Source of the DNA: Flavobacteriales bacterium
GTDB lineage: Bacteria > Bacteroidota > Bacteroidia > Flavobacteriales > Flavobacteriaceae
DNA length: 15,615 bases
Direction: 5' to 3'
Assembly: GCA_027003085.1 (NCBI GenBank)
Contig: JALWYR010000174.1
Coordinates: 1-15,615, forward strand
In this document: positions 13,830 through 15,615 of the stretch, piece after piece
Layout: every line of letters starts with the position of its first letter
Numbering within the stretch: position 1 is the first letter of the stretch
Program-made: the position numbers and the translations under genes
Notes under the pieces: generated by a model
Told to the model about the DNA's origin: nothing
Database searches by the model: none
Seen by the model: only the letters and a program-made list of their open reading frames with translations

Positions 13830-14411
13830 ATGAACGAGAAAACCATTCAAATAAAAGAAATTTTTGACCCCTATTATTCTGCACCTATTGAAGTGTGGGA
13901 CACTTTTGCCAAAAGGTTAAAAACAGCAACCTTTAATAAAAACGAAGAGATAAAATTGCCCAATACCACAGAGAAAAAACTATACATTATTAACAAGGGG
14001 TCAGCAGGTATTTTTTTATGGAAAGAAAATCATCCGGTATGTATTGATTTGTGCTTTGAAAATGATTTTTTTGGTGATTATATGTCATTACTTATCCAAA
14101 AACCTACACCGCTTTATACTGTTTGCTTTGAAGAAACCGAAATGTTTTATATTACTTATTCAGATTTAATGGATTTATACGAAAATTCGAAATTCGGTGC
14201 TAAAATCGGCAGAATTGCAGCAGAAAGTCTTTTTATTCATAAGCAATCGCAACAAATTGAATTACTGACACAAACAGCAGAACAGCGATACAAGTATTTA
14301 CTCTCTAAACAACCACATATTATTCAAAGAGTTCCTTTAAAACATATTGCTTCCTATCTTGGAATTACTGCCGAAAGTCTGAGCCGAATCAGGAAAAAAA
14401 TCGTAAAATAA
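13830..14411 (+). CDS. Crp/Fnr-family transcriptional regulator
   Basis: The 193-residue protein has an N-terminal cyclic-nucleotide-binding-like beta-barrel (KKLYIINKGSAGIFLW, then FENDFFGDYMSLLIQKP), a long dimerisation helix (about 125-160), and a C-terminal helix-turn-helix VPLKHIASYLGITAESLSRIRKKI that should bind DNA. The barrel lacks the Arg-Ser/Thr phosphate-binding motif of cAMP-binding Crp and has no Fnr-type N-terminal cysteine cluster, so the ligand is unknown. This form is common in Bacteroidota. A TTG five codons upstream is possible, but the ATG at 13830 fits the promoter spacing and family start. The gene is AT-rich, unlike the genes to its left, and is followed 75 bases later by a lipoprotein hydrolase on the same strand, which it may control. 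Confidence 0.9.
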   Translation: MNEKTIQIKEIFDPYYSAPIEVWDTFAKRLKTATFNKNEEIKLPNTTEKKLYIINKGSAGIFLWKENHPVCIDLCFENDFFGDYMSLLIQKPTPLYTVCFEETEMFYITYSDLMDLYENSKFGAKIGRIAAESLFIHKQSQQIELLTQTAEQRYKYLLSKQPHIIQRVPLKHIASYLGITAESLSRIRKKIVK

Positions 14412-14454
14412 TTCATTACTTACCATAGGTCAATTTTTATACAAATACCGCGTC

Positions 14455-14482
14455 TTACCTTTGCTCTAAAATAAAAAGGTAA
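14455..14482 (+). promoter_or_regulatory. -10 box and leader of the hydrolase gene within an inverted repeat
   Basis: TACCTTTG (14456-14463) is an exact TAnnTTTG box. TTACCTTT (14455-14462) is the perfect inverse of AAAGGTAA (14475-14482), so the -10 box forms one arm and the AAGG just before the ATG (14487) lies in the other. No clear -33 box is visible. The 8-bp arms with a 12-base spacer could be a regulator's operator. Confidence 0.5.
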
Positions 14483-14486
14483 AACA

Positions 14487-15416
14487 ATGAAAGCAATTAA
14501 ATTATTACTCATTCTACTAACAATTGTTTCGTGTTCAACACCAAAAGAAATTGTTAAAAAGAATAATTTATCCCCTCGCATAAATTGTTTAGGCAAGGGA
14601 AAATATACTATTGTAATGGATGCAGGTTTAGGTAATTGGTCATTATTCTATAAACCCCTTGCAAATAAGTTGGCAAAAAATTACAAGGTTTGTCTTATTG
14701 ATAGAGCAGGATATGCTATGAATTATGTGACAACACAACCGAGAGACGCCAAGACTGTTGCAATAGAAATGAATAAAGCATTAGTTGAAAAAGGAATAAC
14801 AAATAATATTATCCTTGTCGGACATTCCTTAGGTGGTTTGCACGTAAGAATGTATCAATCTCTTTACCCTGAAAAAGTAAAAGCCATAGTCTTACTTGAT
14901 GCTGCCAGTCCAAATCAATTTGAAAGCTTGCCCAAAGAATTTGAAGAATTGAAAAATAATCAAGTAAAATCATTAGATAAAGTGATAAAACTTGCTCAAA
15001 AAGGTTATTTAAAATATAGTAAAAGTAAGATACCCACTTTTGGTTTACCGAAAGAACTATTGGATGATTACTATGAAGTAACCACCCAACCTGAATACTA
15101 CTTTACTTTGCAAAAAGAAACGGAGTGGTTTGATAAAAGTCTTAAACAAGTCGGAGAATTAGGTGATTTAGGCAATCTACCACTTCTTGTAATCGGTTCA
15201 AAAAACAGTATGAACGAAAGTTTGTTACCCGGGAAAACAAAGAATTATCCATTTGAAAGACATAATAAAATCTGGTTGAAACTACAAGAAAAATTAAGTG
15301 AATTATCAAGTAATTCAACTTTTATTATAAGTGAGAAAGACCATTATTTGAATGTTACCGATATCCCATTAGTTTACAATTCAATGATACAATTTTTTAA
15401 GAAAAATCAATTATGA
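14487..15416 (+). CDS. alpha/beta hydrolase, predicted lipoprotein
   Basis: The 309-residue protein begins with a lipoprotein signal (MKAIKLLLILLTIVSC, Cys16), so it is probably membrane-anchored on the periplasmic side. The alpha/beta-hydrolase fold shows the oxyanion-region strand IVMDAGLGNWSLF, the IDRAGY turn (71-76), the nucleophile elbow GHSLGG with Ser114, and a probable catalytic His286 in EKDHYL. The acid residue is probably in the LLVIGSKNS strand-loop region or nearby but is not obvious. Family members act on esters, lactones, peptides or related bonds, and the substrate cannot be read. The gene is AT-rich, has its own -10 box, and its stop overlaps the next start as ATGA, so the two are probably co-translated. 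Confidence 0.92.
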   Translation: MKAIKLLLILLTIVSCSTPKEIVKKNNLSPRINCLGKGKYTIVMDAGLGNWSLFYKPLANKLAKNYKVCLIDRAGYAMNYVTTQPRDAKTVAIEMNKALVEKGITNNIILVGHSLGGLHVRMYQSLYPEKVKAIVLLDAASPNQFESLPKEFEELKNNQVKSLDKVIKLAQKGYLKYSKSKIPTFGLPKELLDDYYEVTTQPEYYFTLQKETEWFDKSLKQVGELGDLGNLPLLVIGSKNSMNESLLPGKTKNYPFERHNKIWLKLQEKLSELSSNSTFIISEKDHYLNVTDIPLVYNSMIQFFKKNQL

Positions 15417-15615
15417 AAAAAATTAAACTAAATACTTGGTCATTATTGATATTGCCACCCTTATTTTTTCTGATAAATATCGTTGTTTTTTCCATATACT
15501 TTGGCACAAGCGGTCAATATACAGATGAGCAAATTACCCGTAAAATAAATGAAAATATCCCATTATTATTGCTTATTTCGCAGATTGAAATGTTAGGGAT
15601 GCTGCTATATTATTC
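15413..15615 (+). CDS. N-terminal part of a membrane protein, cut by the window end
   Basis: The frame starts at an ATG overlapping the hydrolase stop and stays open for 67 codons to the edge. It begins MKKIKLNTWSLLILPPLFFLINIVVF, a first membrane span, then a polar stretch (YTDEQITRKINEN), then a second hydrophobic segment (IPLLLLISQIEMLGMLLYY). The layout is compatible with CPBP-type intramembrane proteases, but the catalytic motifs would lie beyond the window, so this is only a guess. Coupling to the lipoprotein hydrolase suggests a shared envelope role. Confidence 0.7.
   Translation, partial: MKKIKLNTWSLLILPPLFFLINIVVFSIYFGTSGQYTDEQITRKINENIPLLLLISQIEMLGMLLYY

Overview
The window comes from a member of the Bacteroidota. 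The evidence is a TonB-dependent receptor with an N-terminal carboxypeptidase-like domain, a DUF6702-type secreted protein, Bacteroidota-type -10 boxes (TAnnTTTG) before several genes, starts without clear Shine-Dalgarno sequences, and repeats of the kind common in this phylum. A genus cannot be named.

Layout. Bases 1-78 hold at most the 3' end of an AT-rich gene. Bases about 105-710 are a non-coding GC-rich mosaic repeat (copy A). Then come ligA-aroA (minus strand, 4-nt overlap), a 0.9-kb non-coding block packed with inverted repeats (3897-4805), a TonB-dependent receptor on the minus strand led by a TPP riboswitch, a small lipoprotein (minus), a divergent DUF6702-like gene (plus), and an aldehyde dehydrogenase (minus, convergent with it). 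Next is a tight minus-strand cluster transcribed in the order 2-oxoacid dehydrogenase E2, short-chain dehydrogenase, transaldolase. Bases 12873-13829 are non-coding: an inverted second copy (B) of the mosaic repeat, then short palindromic repeats. From about 13,700 the sequence turns sharply AT-rich and carries three plus-strand genes: a Crp/Fnr-type regulator, a lipoprotein alpha/beta hydrolase, and the start of a membrane protein that runs off the end.

Function. The GC-rich core is mostly housekeeping: DNA ligase, shikimate pathway, acyl-CoA and central carbon metabolism, and vitamin uptake. The clearest regulatory unit is the riboswitch plus receptor. The promoter, the aptamer, and a pair of mutually exclusive hairpins that reach the start codon can all be read directly, which makes the receptor a good candidate for outer-membrane uptake of thiamine or a precursor. 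The AT-rich right end looks like accessory DNA of different origin.

Structure beyond genes. The two mosaic repeats lie in opposite orientation around about 12.5 kb of genes. Each contains two hairpin units of one family. One unit has double compensatory changes between the copies, so pairing is kept while sequence drifts. No CRISPR array, tRNA, rRNA or transposase gene was seen.
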